Positions 9,530-16,944 of a DNA stretch of 44,966 nt are shown here, piece after piece (within the stretch, counting starts at the first letter, position 1; every line of letters starts with the position of its first letter). The position numbers and the translations under genes are program-made. The notes under the pieces are model-generated. The model saw only the letters and a program-made list of their open reading frames with translations, had not been told where the DNA came from and did not search any database. Source of the DNA: Bifidobacterium parmae (GTDB taxonomy: Bacteria; Actinomycetota; Actinomycetes; Actinomycetales; Bifidobacteriaceae). The stretch is from assembly GCF_002860365.1 (NCBI RefSeq), contig NZ_NMWT01000006.1:1-44966 (forward strand). Reading direction: 5' to 3'.

Positions 9530-10294
9530 TTAGCAGATGACCGGGTCCTTGGGGGCGCCCTTCTGCGCTTCGCGGACGAGGCGGCGCGCGTAGCTGTTGC
9601 AGCGGGCGGCGAAGCCGGTGAACACCTGGTCGGCGAGCGGATGCAGCAGCGGGTTGTATTGGGCGAAGTCCTCGCGCAGCTTCGACTTGGAGCCGCCTGC
9701 GGCCTTCAGATCCTTGACCATGCTCGGCTCGTCGAGCCACTCCTCCATCAGCGCGGAACTCACTTCGAGATGGAACTGGAGGCCCAACGCCGATCCGGCG
9801 CGGAACGCCTGCACCTTGGTGAGGGGCGAGCGGGCGAGCAGCTGCGCGCCCTCGGGAAGCCCGACCACGTCGTTGTGCCAGTGCAGCACGTTGATCTGCT
9901 TGTCCCACATGGAGAAGTAGTCGTGCTTGTCGACGCGCTTGATCGGCGCGAACCCGATCTCCGGCTTCTCGCCGCGGTGCAGTTTCGCGCCGAGCGCGGT
10001 GGCGATGATCTGGTGGCCGAGGCACACGCCGAGCACCGGCTTGTTCACGGCGATGGCGGCGCGCGCCAGCTTCGCCTCCGCCTTCAGACCGGGGTACTTG
10101 TCGTAGTCGGTGGCCCCCATCGGACCTCCCATGATGACCAGACCGGCGACCTCGTCGAACGAGGGAAGGTCGGGTTTCTTCTTGTCCACCACGTTGAGGA
10201 TCTGATAGCCGAGGCCGATCTCGTCGAAGGCGGTGGCGATGCGGCCGGGCTTCTCCCATGGGACATGTTGCAGAACAAGCACTTGTGGCGTCAT
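9530..10294 (-). CDS. Class I glutamine amidotransferase (GMP synthase GATase-like)
   Basis: A 254-residue stand-alone glutamine amidotransferase. The triad is visible: Cys91 in GVCLGHQ, His175 and Glu177 in LQFHLEV. The oxyanion strand VIMGGPMGA is at about residues 53-61. There is no synthetase domain, so the acceptor of ammonia is unknown; such proteins may act as gamma-glutamyl hydrolases. The C-terminal about 60 residues are helical. The ATG at 10294 follows AGGAGAC. It is divergent from cysS, with an 89-base region between that carries a strong palindrome at 10325-10357. Confidence 0.85.
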   Translation of the reverse strand: MTPQVLVLQHVPWEKPGRIATAFDEIGLGYQILNVVDKKKPDLPSFDEVAGLVIMGGPMGATDYDKYPGLKAEAKLARAAIAVNKPVLGVCLGHQIIATALGAKLHRGEKPEIGFAPIKRVDKHDYFSMWDKQINVLHWHNDVVGLPEGAQLLARSPLTKVQAFRAGSALGLQFHLEVSSALMEEWLDEPSMVKDLKAAGGSKSKLREDFAQYNPLLHPLADQVFTGFAARCNSYARRLVREAQKGAPKDPVIC

Positions 10295-10324
10295 GTCTCC
10301 TATTGTGGCACGACCCACGTAAAC

Positions 10325-10357
10325 GACGGGCGCGCCGGATGTCCGGTTGCGCCCGTC
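10325..10357. promoter_or_regulatory. Inverted repeat between the divergent amidotransferase and cysS genes
   Basis: GACGGGCGC (10325-10333) pairs with GCGCCCGTC (10349-10357), with CCGG-ATGT-CCGG nested inside. It lies upstream of both starts, so it may be an operator for both genes. Confidence 0.5.
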
Positions 10358-10369
10358 GCCGTCCGCACA

Positions 10370-10375
10370 TACTCT
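10370..10375 (+). promoter_or_regulatory. -10-like hexamer before cysS
   Basis: TACTCT ends 8 bases before the cysS ATG and there is no Shine-Dalgarno, so the message may start at the ATG. Confidence 0.4.
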
Positions 10376-10383
10376 GTTGACTT

Positions 10384-12033
10384 ATGGGAAACAGCCAAGA
10401 ACCGCATGATTTCAGCACTTCCGTGATGCCGAGCGCGTTCACTCCGGTGAAGGTTGCCAAGGCCGCCGCGGGCCTCAAGCTCTACGACACCGCCTCGCAT
10501 ACGACGAGCGTGTTCACGCCGATCAAGCCCGGCGAGGTGGGCATCTACGTGTGCGGCGCGACGGTGCAGTCGTCGCCCCACATCGGGCACATCCGCGCCG
10601 CCGTCGCGTTCGACATCGTGCGTCGGTGGTTCCTGAAGCTCGGATACAAGGTCACGTTCGTGAGGAACGTGACGGACATCGATGACAAGATCCTCGACAA
10701 GGCCGCCGCCGCGGGCCAGCAGTGGTGGGCGCGCGCCTACTACTACGAGCGCGAGTTCACGCACGCCTACGAGACGCTCGGCGTGCTGCCGCCGACGGTC
10801 GAGCCGCGCGCGACCGGCCACATGTCCGACATGATCGACCTGATCGAACGCATCATCGCGAACGGCCACGGCTACGTGGTGACCGACGCGGACGGCAAGC
10901 CGACCGGCAACGTGTACTTCGACGTGGCGTCGTGGCCGCACTACGGCGAGCTGACGCATCAGAAGCAGACCGCCGAGGTGGACGAGGCGGCGGCCGTGGC
11001 CGACCGCATGGGACCGTCCGTCGACGCCGCCGGCGACGACAAGTACAATCCGGTCGACCCGGCCGACGCCTCCCCCGACAAGCACGACCCGCGCGACTTC
11101 GCCCTGTGGAAGGCCCCGAAGGACACCGATCCCGAGGACGCCCGCTGGAACACGCCGTTCGGCGTGGGGCGCCCGGGCTGGCACATCGAATGCTCGGCGA
11201 TGAGCCACCGCTACCTCAAGGACGGATTCGACATCCACGGCGGCGGTCTCGACCTGCGCTTCCCCCACCACGAGAACGAGATGGCGCAGACGCGCGCCGC
11301 CGGCTACGATTCGGCCGCCCGTTGGATGCACTCCGCGTGGGTCACCGCGAAGGGCGAGAAGATGTCGAAGTCCCTCGGCACCGGCCTGTCCGTGCCGAGC
11401 GTGCTCGCCGAACATTCCGCGTGGGTGGTGCGCTACGCGCTGGGCTCCGTCCAGTACCGTTCGATGCTGGAATGGTCCGATCAGGCGCTCGTCGAGGCGC
11501 AGGCCGCATACGACCGCATCGCGAACTTCATCGAACGCGCCGGCGTCGCGCTGGGTGGCCAGCCCGCGCGTGACGAGATCGAGGCCGTCTCCGCCGACGA
11601 CCTGCCGGCCGACTTCACGGCCGCGATGAACGACGACGTGAACGTCTCCGGCGCGACCGCCGCGATCTTCACGGCGATCCGCTCCGGCAACACGCTGCTC
11701 TCCAAGCTCGCCGACCACGCCGACTCGGACGAGGCCCGCGCCGAGGTGCGCGCCTCGCTCGTCGCCGTGCGCGCGATGCTCGACACCCTGGGTCTCGACC
11801 CGCTGGCCGAACCGTGGGTGTCCGCGGGGGCCGCGGGCGGCGCGGGCGACGGCGCCGACGAGTCGCCGGAGCATGTGGCGCTGGAGAAGCTGATCGGCGA
11901 ACAGCTGGCCGCGCGCGCCGAAGCCCGCAAGGCGAAGGACTTCGCGAAAGCGGACGCGATCCGCGACGCCCTGGCCGGCGCCGGCATCGCCATCGAGGAC
12001 GGCCCCCAGGGCTCCACCTGGAGCCTCAAGTAA
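10384..12033 (+). CDS. cysS: Cysteinyl-tRNA synthetase
   Basis: A 549-residue class I synthetase that charges tRNA-Cys. It shows Cys57 in YVCGATV (a zinc ligand in the family), the HIGH motif in [10 protein letters not shown] (residues 66-69), the zinc-ligand run WHIECSAM with [15 protein letters not shown], and the KMSKS motif GEKMSKSLG (near residue 325). The C-terminal tRNA-binding part ends [16 protein letters not shown]. An acidic insertion near residues 205-230 (Asp/Ala/Pro-rich) is longer than in most relatives. No Shine-Dalgarno is seen; TACTCT 8 bases before the ATG suggests a leaderless message. A palindromic repeat cluster follows, then ffh on the same strand. Confidence 0.97.
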   Translation: MGNSQEPHDFSTSVMPSAFTPVKVAKAAAGLKLYDTASHTTSVFTPIKPGEVGIYVCGATVQSSPHIGHIRAAVAFDIVRRWFLKLGYKVTFVRNVTDIDDKILDKAAAAGQQWWARAYYYEREFTHAYETLGVLPPTVEPRATGHMSDMIDLIERIIANGHGYVVTDADGKPTGNVYFDVASWPHYGELTHQKQTAEVDEAAAVADRMGPSVDAAGDDKYNPVDPADASPDKHDPRDFALWKAPKDTDPEDARWNTPFGVGRPGWHIECSAMSHRYLKDGFDIHGGGLDLRFPHHENEMAQTRAAGYDSAARWMHSAWVTAKGEKMSKSLGTGLSVPSVLAEHSAWVVRYALGSVQYRSMLEWSDQALVEAQAAYDRIANFIERAGVALGGQPARDEIEAVSADDLPADFTAAMNDDVNVSGATAAIFTAIRSGNTLLSKLADHADSDEARAEVRASLVAVRAMLDTLGLDPLAEPWVSAGAAGGAGDGADESPEHVALEKLIGEQLAARAEARKAKDFAKADAIRDALAGAGIAIEDGPQGSTWSLK

Positions 12034-12050
12034 CCAGTGACCGCAACGGC

Positions 12051-12331
12051 CCCGATCCTCTTGACGGGACCATTCTCCCTTGCCCCCGCTGGCGGGAATC
12101 GGACGGCCCGATCCTCTTGACGGGACCATTCTCCGTTGCCCCCGCTGGCGGGGGCTGGCACGCGTAGCGTGACTGGGGGTGGTTGACCGCCCAACACCAC
12201 CCCCAGTCGACTATCGTCGACAGCCCCCGCCAGCGGGGGCGAATGAGGGAGGTCTTCCCTAGCCGCCGCCACCCCCAGTCGGCTCTCGCCGACAGCCCCC
12301 GCCAGCGGGGGCGAATGAGGGAGGTCTTCCC
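12051..12331. repeat. Palindromic repeat cluster 1 (BIME-like)
   Basis: This is the whole 340-base gap between cysS and ffh. Two direct 46-bp copies (12051-12096 and 12107-12152) each end in a GCCCCCGCTGGCGGG hairpin. The second continues into CTGGCACGCGTAGCGTGACT and GGGGGTGG. After 16 bases come two units in the opposite orientation (12197-12259 and 12269-12331, period 72), each CCACCCCCAGTC, an inner hairpin, then GCCCCCGCCAGCGGGGGC and GAATGAGGGAGG. The central left and right units are inverted repeats of each other and could form one large hairpin. Inner stems differ between copies but keep pairing. Confidence 0.88.
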
Positions 12332-12357
12332 CGCCCGCCGTTTTCCCCCGCCACGGC

Positions 12358-12363
12358 TAGACT
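12358..12363 (+). promoter_or_regulatory. -10-like hexamer before ffh
   Basis: TAGACT ends 10 bases before the ffh ATG at 12374 and no Shine-Dalgarno is present, so the leader would be very short or absent. Confidence 0.4.
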
Positions 12364-12373
12364 GTTGCCCATT

Positions 12374-14014
12374 ATGGCAGCATTTAGTTCTTTGACTGAC
12401 AAGCTCTCGAATGCGTTCAAGCATCTGAAGAGCAAGGGCAAGCTTTCCGAAACGGACATCGACGGCACGATCCGCGAGATCCGCCGCGCGCTGCTCGACG
12501 CCGACGTGGCGCTCGACGTGGTGCGCCCGTTCACCGCGCGCGTGCGCGAGCGAGCGCTCGGCACCGAGGTGTCCGACGCGCTGAACCCGGCGCAGCAGGT
12601 CGTGAAGATCGTCAACGAGGAGCTGACGGCGATCCTCGGCGCGGGCGTGGATCGTCCGCTGAACTTCGCGAAGAACCCGCCGACGATCATCATGCTTGCC
12701 GGCCTGCAGGGCGCCGGCAAGACGACGCTCGCCGGCAAGCTCGGCTACTGGCTCAAGGACGCGGGCCACACCCCGCTGCTGGTCGCGGCCGATCTGCAGC
12801 GTCCGAACGCGGTCACCCAGCTCCAGGTGGTGGGCGAACGCGCCGGCGTGCCGGTGTACGCCCCGGAGAAGGGCGTGCAGTCGGACGGCGGCGACGCGGT
12901 GTCCGCGCCCGGCCAGACCACCGGCGACCCGGTGAAGGTGGCGCGTGATTCGATCGCCTTCGCCAAGCAGAAGCTGTATGACACGGTCATCATCGATACC
13001 GCCGGCCGTCTCGGCGTCGACGAAGAGCTGATGAAGCAGGCGCGCGACATCCGCGACGCCGTGAACCCGAACGAGATCCTGTTCGTCATCGACGCGATGA
13101 TCGGCCAGGACGCGGTGCGCACCGCGAAGGCGTTCGACGAGGGCGTGGACTTCACCGGCGTGGTCCTGTCCAAGCTCGACGGCGACGCGCGAGGCGGCGC
13201 CGCCCTGTCGGTCGCGTCCGTGACCGGCAAGCCGATTCTGTTCGCCTCGAACGGCGAGGGGCTGAAGGACTTCGAGGTCTTCCACCCGGACCGCATGGCC
13301 TCCCGCATCCTCGACATGGGCGACATCCTCACCCTGATCGAGCAGGCGCAGAAGCAGTTCGACGAGAAGCAGGCGCGCGAGGCCGCGGCGAAGATGGCCG
13401 AAGGCGAGTTCGGTCTCGACGACTTCCTCGAGCAGCTGCAGCAGGTCCGCAAGCTCGGTTCGATGAAGTCGCTGCTCGGCATGATCCCGGGCATGGCGGC
13501 CCACCGCAAGGAGCTCGAACAGTTCGACGAGCGCGAGATCGACCGCACGGAGGCGATCATCCGCTCGATGACGCCCGAGGAGCGTCGCAACCCGAAGATC
13601 ATCAACGGTTCCCGCCGCGCCCGCATCGCCTACGGTTCCGGCAACACGGTCTCCGCCGTCAACGCGCTGCTCCAGCGGTTCGAGCAGGCCGCGAAGATGA
13701 TGAAGCGCATGTCGAACAAGGCCGGCCTGGGCGGCGGCGTGCCCGGCTTCGGCGGTTCGATGGGCGGCGGCAAGAAGAACAAGAAGGCCAAGGGCAAGAA
13801 CAAGAACAAGAAGGGGCGCTCCGGCAACCCGATGAAGCGCGAGGCCGAGGAGAAGGCGTTGCGCGACCGTCTGTCCGGCAAGAAGTCGGGCGGTTCCGCG
13901 TTCGCCAAGCCGCAGAATCCGGCCCTGCCCGCCGGCCTCCAGCAGGCGCTGGACGCGAACGGCGGCGAACTCCCGCCGAACCTCGGCGGCGGCCTGGCCG
14001 GCCTGCTGCGCTGA
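12374..14014 (+). CDS. ffh: Signal recognition particle protein Ffh
   Basis: A 546-residue SRP54-type GTPase that binds 4.5S RNA and signal peptides and docks with FtsY at the membrane. Seen are the N domain helices (FSSLTDKLSNAFKHL), G1 GLQGAGKTT (about residue 110), the DTAGRL motif, SKLDGDARGG, and a Met-rich M domain (MKSLLGMIPGM and MMKRMSNKAGL). After the M domain a Gly/Lys-rich tail with KKNKKAKGKNKNKK adds about 90 residues. I start at ATG 12374 (MAAFSSL) instead of the TTG three codons earlier; no Shine-Dalgarno is seen for either. A perfect 12-bp hairpin follows the stop. Confidence 0.97.
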   Translation: MAAFSSLTDKLSNAFKHLKSKGKLSETDIDGTIREIRRALLDADVALDVVRPFTARVRERALGTEVSDALNPAQQVVKIVNEELTAILGAGVDRPLNFAKNPPTIIMLAGLQGAGKTTLAGKLGYWLKDAGHTPLLVAADLQRPNAVTQLQVVGERAGVPVYAPEKGVQSDGGDAVSAPGQTTGDPVKVARDSIAFAKQKLYDTVIIDTAGRLGVDEELMKQARDIRDAVNPNEILFVIDAMIGQDAVRTAKAFDEGVDFTGVVLSKLDGDARGGAALSVASVTGKPILFASNGEGLKDFEVFHPDRMASRILDMGDILTLIEQAQKQFDEKQAREAAAKMAEGEFGLDDFLEQLQQVRKLGSMKSLLGMIPGMAAHRKELEQFDEREIDRTEAIIRSMTPEERRNPKIINGSRRARIAYGSGNTVSAVNALLQRFEQAAKMMKRMSNKAGLGGGVPGFGGSMGGGKKNKKAKGKNKNKKGRSGNPMKREAEEKALRDRLSGKKSGGSAFAKPQNPALPAGLQQALDANGGELPPNLGGGLAGLLR

Positions 14015-14028
14015 TCCGTCTCTTGTCG

Positions 14029-14057
14029 TGGCTCCCCATGCGCACCATGGGGAGCCA
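14029..14057 (+). terminator. Terminator-like hairpin after ffh
   Basis: TGGCTCCCCATG (14029-14040) and CATGGGGAGCCA (14046-14057) form a perfect 12-bp stem with loop CGCAC, followed by TTTCATT. Confidence 0.7.
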
Positions 14058-14082
14058 TTTCATTGCATATAGGAGGTTGCAT

Positions 14083-15168
14083 ATGCTGGTCTGGTTGCTG
14101 TGGGGCGTGATGATCGTCGGCATGCTGTGGGTGCTGCTCAGCGAGCTGCCCGCCGGCGTGGAGGCGCGCATGCCGTTCCCGTACATGATCGCCCTGATCC
14201 CGTTCCTGTGGGTGCCGCTCGTCGCCTGCGCCGTGGTCGCCGGAATCATCCACGCGTGGGGGCCGATGTGCTGCCTGCTGGGCGTCGCCCTGTCCGCGTC
14301 GACCCGCCGCATCGCGTATTGGGGTACGGATCCGCATCCCCGGCGGGAACGCCGTACCACGGTCACGGCACATGACGCACCCCGTGAAACATCGCGTGAA
14401 ACAGATTCCACCGCGCGTGGAACGTCCCGTGAAACATCGCCGGCCGTATCGGCCGACGTCGCCGCCGAACCGCCGTCATCGCTCACGCTGATGACGCTCA
14501 ACTGCCGCTACGGGCGCGCCGACGCCGACGCGATCGCGCGCGAGGCACGCACGCGCGGCGTCGACGTGCTCGCGCTGCAGGAGGCGACCGACGACCTGCT
14601 CGCACGTCTCGACGCGGCCGGCATCGCCGACCTGCTCCCCTACCGCCAGTCCGGCGAATCGAAGGCGACCGACAACGGCGGGTTCAACGTGATTCTCTCC
14701 CACATCGAGCCGGATGCCGCGGTCCCCCGCGCCATCGACATCCCTGCGGCCGACGTGCCGTCGATCACCCTGCCGATGGCGGGCGGACGCGACGTGACGT
14801 TCGCGTCCGCGCACCCGAAGTCGCCGATGCGCGGATGCCGCGAATGGTCGGCGGGCATCATCGGTCTCGGCGGGCTCGCCAAGGCCGCGAGCAAGGAGGA
14901 CCATGCCGTCGCCGTCGTGCTCGGCGACCTCAACTCCTCCACCGAGCATCCGAGCTTCCGCGCGCTGCTCAAGGCCGGATTCCGTGATGCGAGCCTCACC
15001 CAGGCGCAGGGACCGAACCTCACGTTCCCCCGCTGGCTCAAGTGGCCGCGCATCGAACTCGACCACATCCTCGCCACGCGCGGGGCGGATTTCACGGACG
15101 TCGCATCGTTCGAGATCCCCGAAACCGACCATCTCGCGCTGACCGCCCGAATCACGGTGCGCGCGTAG
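14083..15168 (+). CDS. Membrane-anchored endonuclease/exonuclease/phosphatase family protein
   Basis: A 361-residue protein. The N-terminus has two to three hydrophobic segments (MLVWLLWGVMIVGMLWVLL, MIALIPFLWVPLVACAVVAG and a weaker one), then a low-complexity linker with repeated RETSRET, then an EEP fold. EEP motifs seen are TLMTLNCRYGR, LQEAT (metal-binding Glu), the VVLGDLNSS block (Asp and Asn) and the terminal DHLAL (Asp-His). The DNase I-like core is intact, and it probably faces outward if the segments act as an anchor. Its substrate (nucleic acid, phospholipid or phosphoinositide-like) cannot be told. AGGAGG at 14071-14076 precedes the ATG at 14083. Confidence 0.82.
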   Translation: MLVWLLWGVMIVGMLWVLLSELPAGVEARMPFPYMIALIPFLWVPLVACAVVAGIIHAWGPMCCLLGVALSASTRRIAYWGTDPHPRRERRTTVTAHDAPRETSRETDSTARGTSRETSPAVSADVAAEPPSSLTLMTLNCRYGRADADAIAREARTRGVDVLALQEATDDLLARLDAAGIADLLPYRQSGESKATDNGGFNVILSHIEPDAAVPRAIDIPAADVPSITLPMAGGRDVTFASAHPKSPMRGCREWSAGIIGLGGLAKAASKEDHAVAVVLGDLNSSTEHPSFRALLKAGFRDASLTQAQGPNLTFPRWLKWPRIELDHILATRGADFTDVASFEIPETDHLALTARITVRA

Positions 15169-15367
15169 GCACGCACTCGGAGACACCCGTCCGAGCGCAC
15201 ACGCGTAGGCGTGTCGCGCGTCCGGGGCACGGCGCTATAATGAATCGGTTATTCGCTGGTGCGTGGCGCCCTCTACACCCCGTGCCGCGAGGAACACGTG
15301 GGCTCGGCGAGCTGCGCCCCACAATGCGAACCGAACACACACCCTGATATTTTTAAGGAGAGCCACT

Positions 15368-15823
15368 TTGGCAACCAAGATTCGTCTGAAGCGCATGGGT
15401 AAGAAGTTCTACGCGTTCTACCGCGTGGTCGTCATGGATTCCCGTACCAAGCGCGATGGCCGCGCCATCGAGGAGATCGGCACCTACGATCCGAACACCC
15501 AGCCTTCCACGATCAAGATCAACTCCGAGCGCGCCCAGTACTGGCTCGGCGTCGGCGCCCAGCCGACCGAGCAGGTCTACAAGCTGCTGAACATCACCGG
15601 CGACTGGCAGAAGTTCAAGGGTCTCGACGGTGCCGAGGGCACCCTGAAGACCGTTGAGGCCGGCCCGGATGCCGCCGCCCGCGTCGAGGCCGTCGAGGCC
15701 GAGGCCCAGAAGCTCAAGGCTGCCAAGTCCGAAGCCGAGGCGAAGGCCAAGGCCGAGGCTGAGGCCGCTGCCGCCGCCGAAGAGGCCCCGGCTGAGGAAG
15801 CTGCTCCGGCCGACGCCGAGTGA
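15368..15823 (+). CDS. rpsP: 30S ribosomal protein S16, TTG start
   Basis: A 151-residue bS16. The family start [21 protein letters not shown] is clear. I place the start at the TTG at 15368 because AAGGAGA lies 7 bases upstream and no ATG gives the family N-terminus. The conserved domain covers residues 1-85 or so. The tail from about residue 95 is a long Ala/Glu/Lys-rich segment (repeated EAEAKAK) that other S16 proteins lack or have shorter; it is probably helical and solvent exposed. It heads the run rpsP-khpA-rimM-trmD on the plus strand, an order widely conserved in Gram-positive bacteria. Confidence 0.95.
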   Translation: MATKIRLKRMGKKFYAFYRVVVMDSRTKRDGRAIEEIGTYDPNTQPSTIKINSERAQYWLGVGAQPTEQVYKLLNITGDWQKFKGLDGAEGTLKTVEAGPDAAARVEAVEAEAQKLKAAKSEAEAKAKAEAEAAAAAEEAPAEEAAPADAE

Positions 15824-15852
15824 GCCACGCCGCAAGGCGTACTGACGACGAC

Positions 15853-15905
15853 ATTGCCTTCGACGCGGTAGGCTGAGTAATCAGCGACCCGTGGTCGAAG
15901 GCAAT
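15853..15905 (+). other. Structured element between rpsP and khpA
   Basis: ATTGCCTTCGAC (15853-15864) pairs perfectly with GTCGAAGGCAAT (15894-15905). Inside is a second perfect hairpin GCTGA-GTAA-TCAGC (15872-15885). It ends 23 bases before the khpA ATG. It lacks a T run, so it looks more like a processing, stability or leader element than a terminator. Confidence 0.6.
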
Positions 15906-15928
15906 GCTGCATAGAAAGGCTGATCGAA

Positions 15929-16162
15929 ATGCTCGCACAGGCAGTGGAACATCTCATCAAGAACATCGTCGATTTCCCGGACGACGTGTCCGTCAAATCC
16001 CATGAGAACGCGCGCGGCGAACTGCTTCGCGTGCGCGTGAACCCGGAGGACATCGGCCGCGTCATCGGACGTTCCGGACGCACCGCCAACGCGATCCGCA
16101 CCGTGATCCAGGCGCTGTCCGACCACAAGGTGCGCGTCGACATCATGGATGTGCGCCACTGA
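15929..16162 (+). CDS. khpA: KH-domain RNA-binding protein KhpA
   Basis: A 77-residue single KH-domain protein. The GxxG loop is in GRVIGRSGRTANAIRTV (about residues 46-62), and the length fits KhpA, which in other Gram-positive bacteria pairs with KhpB (Jag) to bind RNA and affect cell elongation and division. The protein begins MLAQAVEHLIKNIVDFPDDV, close to the family pattern. Its place between rpsP and rimM is the conserved location. No strong Shine-Dalgarno is present; the start follows AAAGGCTG. A perfect hairpin element lies just upstream. Confidence 0.93.
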   Translation: MLAQAVEHLIKNIVDFPDDVSVKSHENARGELLRVRVNPEDIGRVIGRSGRTANAIRTVIQALSDHKVRVDIMDVRH

Positions 16163-16204
16163 GCCGACAGGCGAGGTCGACGGACGACTAGGTACTCGAT
16201 GGGG

Positions 16205-16210
16205 TACACT
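16205..16210 (+). promoter_or_regulatory. -10-like hexamer before rimM
   Basis: TACACT ends 7 bases before the rimM ATG at 16218, and no Shine-Dalgarno is present; transcription would start at the ATG itself. No good -35 is seen. Confidence 0.45.
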
Positions 16211-16217
16211 GCTTGGC

Positions 16218-16832
16218 ATGGCAGATCAGAATATGCATGACGACCCTCAGCAGCTCGAACTGCTGAGGGTCTGTCGTATCGGGCGCGCCCAGGGCATGAA
16301 GGGCGAGGTCACCGTCCAGGTGTTCACCGACGAACCGGAATGGCGCTTCGAACCCGGTTCCGTGCTCTATTCGAAAGACGGCGAAACCGAATACGTGGTG
16401 GAGTCCTCGCGCACGTTCAAGAAGCGCTGGATCATCAAACTGGAGGGCTGCGACGACCGCGACGCCTCCGAGGCGTTGAACGGCACCGAACTGTACGGCG
16501 AGGCCGACGATCCGGACGAGATGCTCGAAGCGGACGAATGGTACCCGAAGGACCTCATCGGACTCGAAGCCCGCATGGCCGAAGGCAACGGCCTCGGCGC
16601 GGAGGAAGGCCGCGTGGTCGGCAAGGTGGTCGACGTGCTCGACTCGCCCGCCCAGTCGCTGCTCAAGATCAGGCTCGCCGAGCCGGTGCAGGTCGGCACG
16701 GCGAAGGACGGCACGCCGGTCATGGAGAAGACCGCGCTCGTGCCGTTCGTCGACGAGCTCGTGCCGGACATCGACGTGGAGGAGGGCTACCTCACGCTCG
16801 ACCCGCCCGGCGGACTGATTCCGGGACTCTAG
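16218..16832 (+). CDS. rimM: Ribosome maturation factor RimM
   Basis: A 204-residue RimM, which binds S19 and helps 30S head assembly. The N-terminal barrel starts LLRVCRIGRAQGMKGEVTVQVFTDEPEWRF, and the C-terminal PRC-barrel includes VGKVVDVLDSPAQSLLKIR and ends with the typical DPPGGLIPGL. An acidic run near residues 90-115 is slightly long. I start at ATG 16218 (MADQNMHDD), because the protein upstream of it does not match the family and TACACT sits 7 bases before it. A perfect 11-bp hairpin (ACCCTCAGCAG with CTGCTGAGGGT, 16243-16270) lies within codons 9-18, close to the start. Confidence 0.94.
   Translation: MADQNMHDDPQQLELLRVCRIGRAQGMKGEVTVQVFTDEPEWRFEPGSVLYSKDGETEYVVESSRTFKKRWIIKLEGCDDRDASEALNGTELYGEADDPDEMLEADEWYPKDLIGLEARMAEGNGLGAEEGRVVGKVVDVLDSPAQSLLKIRLAEPVQVGTAKDGTPVMEKTALVPFVDELVPDIDVEEGYLTLDPPGGLIPGL
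16243..16270 (+). other. Perfect hairpin in the first codons of rimM
   Basis: ACCCTCAGCAG (16243-16253) pairs with CTGCTGAGGGT (16260-16270) around a 6-base loop, starting 25 bases after the ATG. If the message is leaderless this is its first structure. Confidence 0.6.
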
Positions 16833-16899
16833 ACTCTGCATTCTCCGTCTCATACACCGTCCCGACCATAGCGGATTCCTCCCCGGTCTCCGACCCGTC

Positions 16900-16938
16900 C
16901 CACCCTATCGTGTGGTTCCGCACCGCACGATAGGGTGG
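16900..16938 (+). promoter_or_regulatory. Hairpin that would hide the trmD ribosome binding site
   Basis: CCACCCTATCGTG (16900-16912) pairs perfectly over 13 bases with CACGATAGGGTGG (16926-16938), loop of 13. The only Shine-Dalgarno-like bases before the trmD ATG at 16945, AGGGTGG, lie in the 3' arm. Confidence 0.65.
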
Positions 16939-16944
16939 TTGCTT

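Noticed and set aside
12026-12360. Open frames running through the palindromic cluster, encoding repeated PPAGG-like text.
   Set aside because: They follow repeat units and stem arms, have no start signals, and differ in frame between copies; not genes.
14383-14447. Three copies of the parS-like half site CGTGAAACA in the EEP nuclease linker.
   Set aside because: The full inverted parS (TGTTTCACGTGAAACA) is not formed; copies are all in one direction and encode the repeated RETS peptide, so this is coding repetition.
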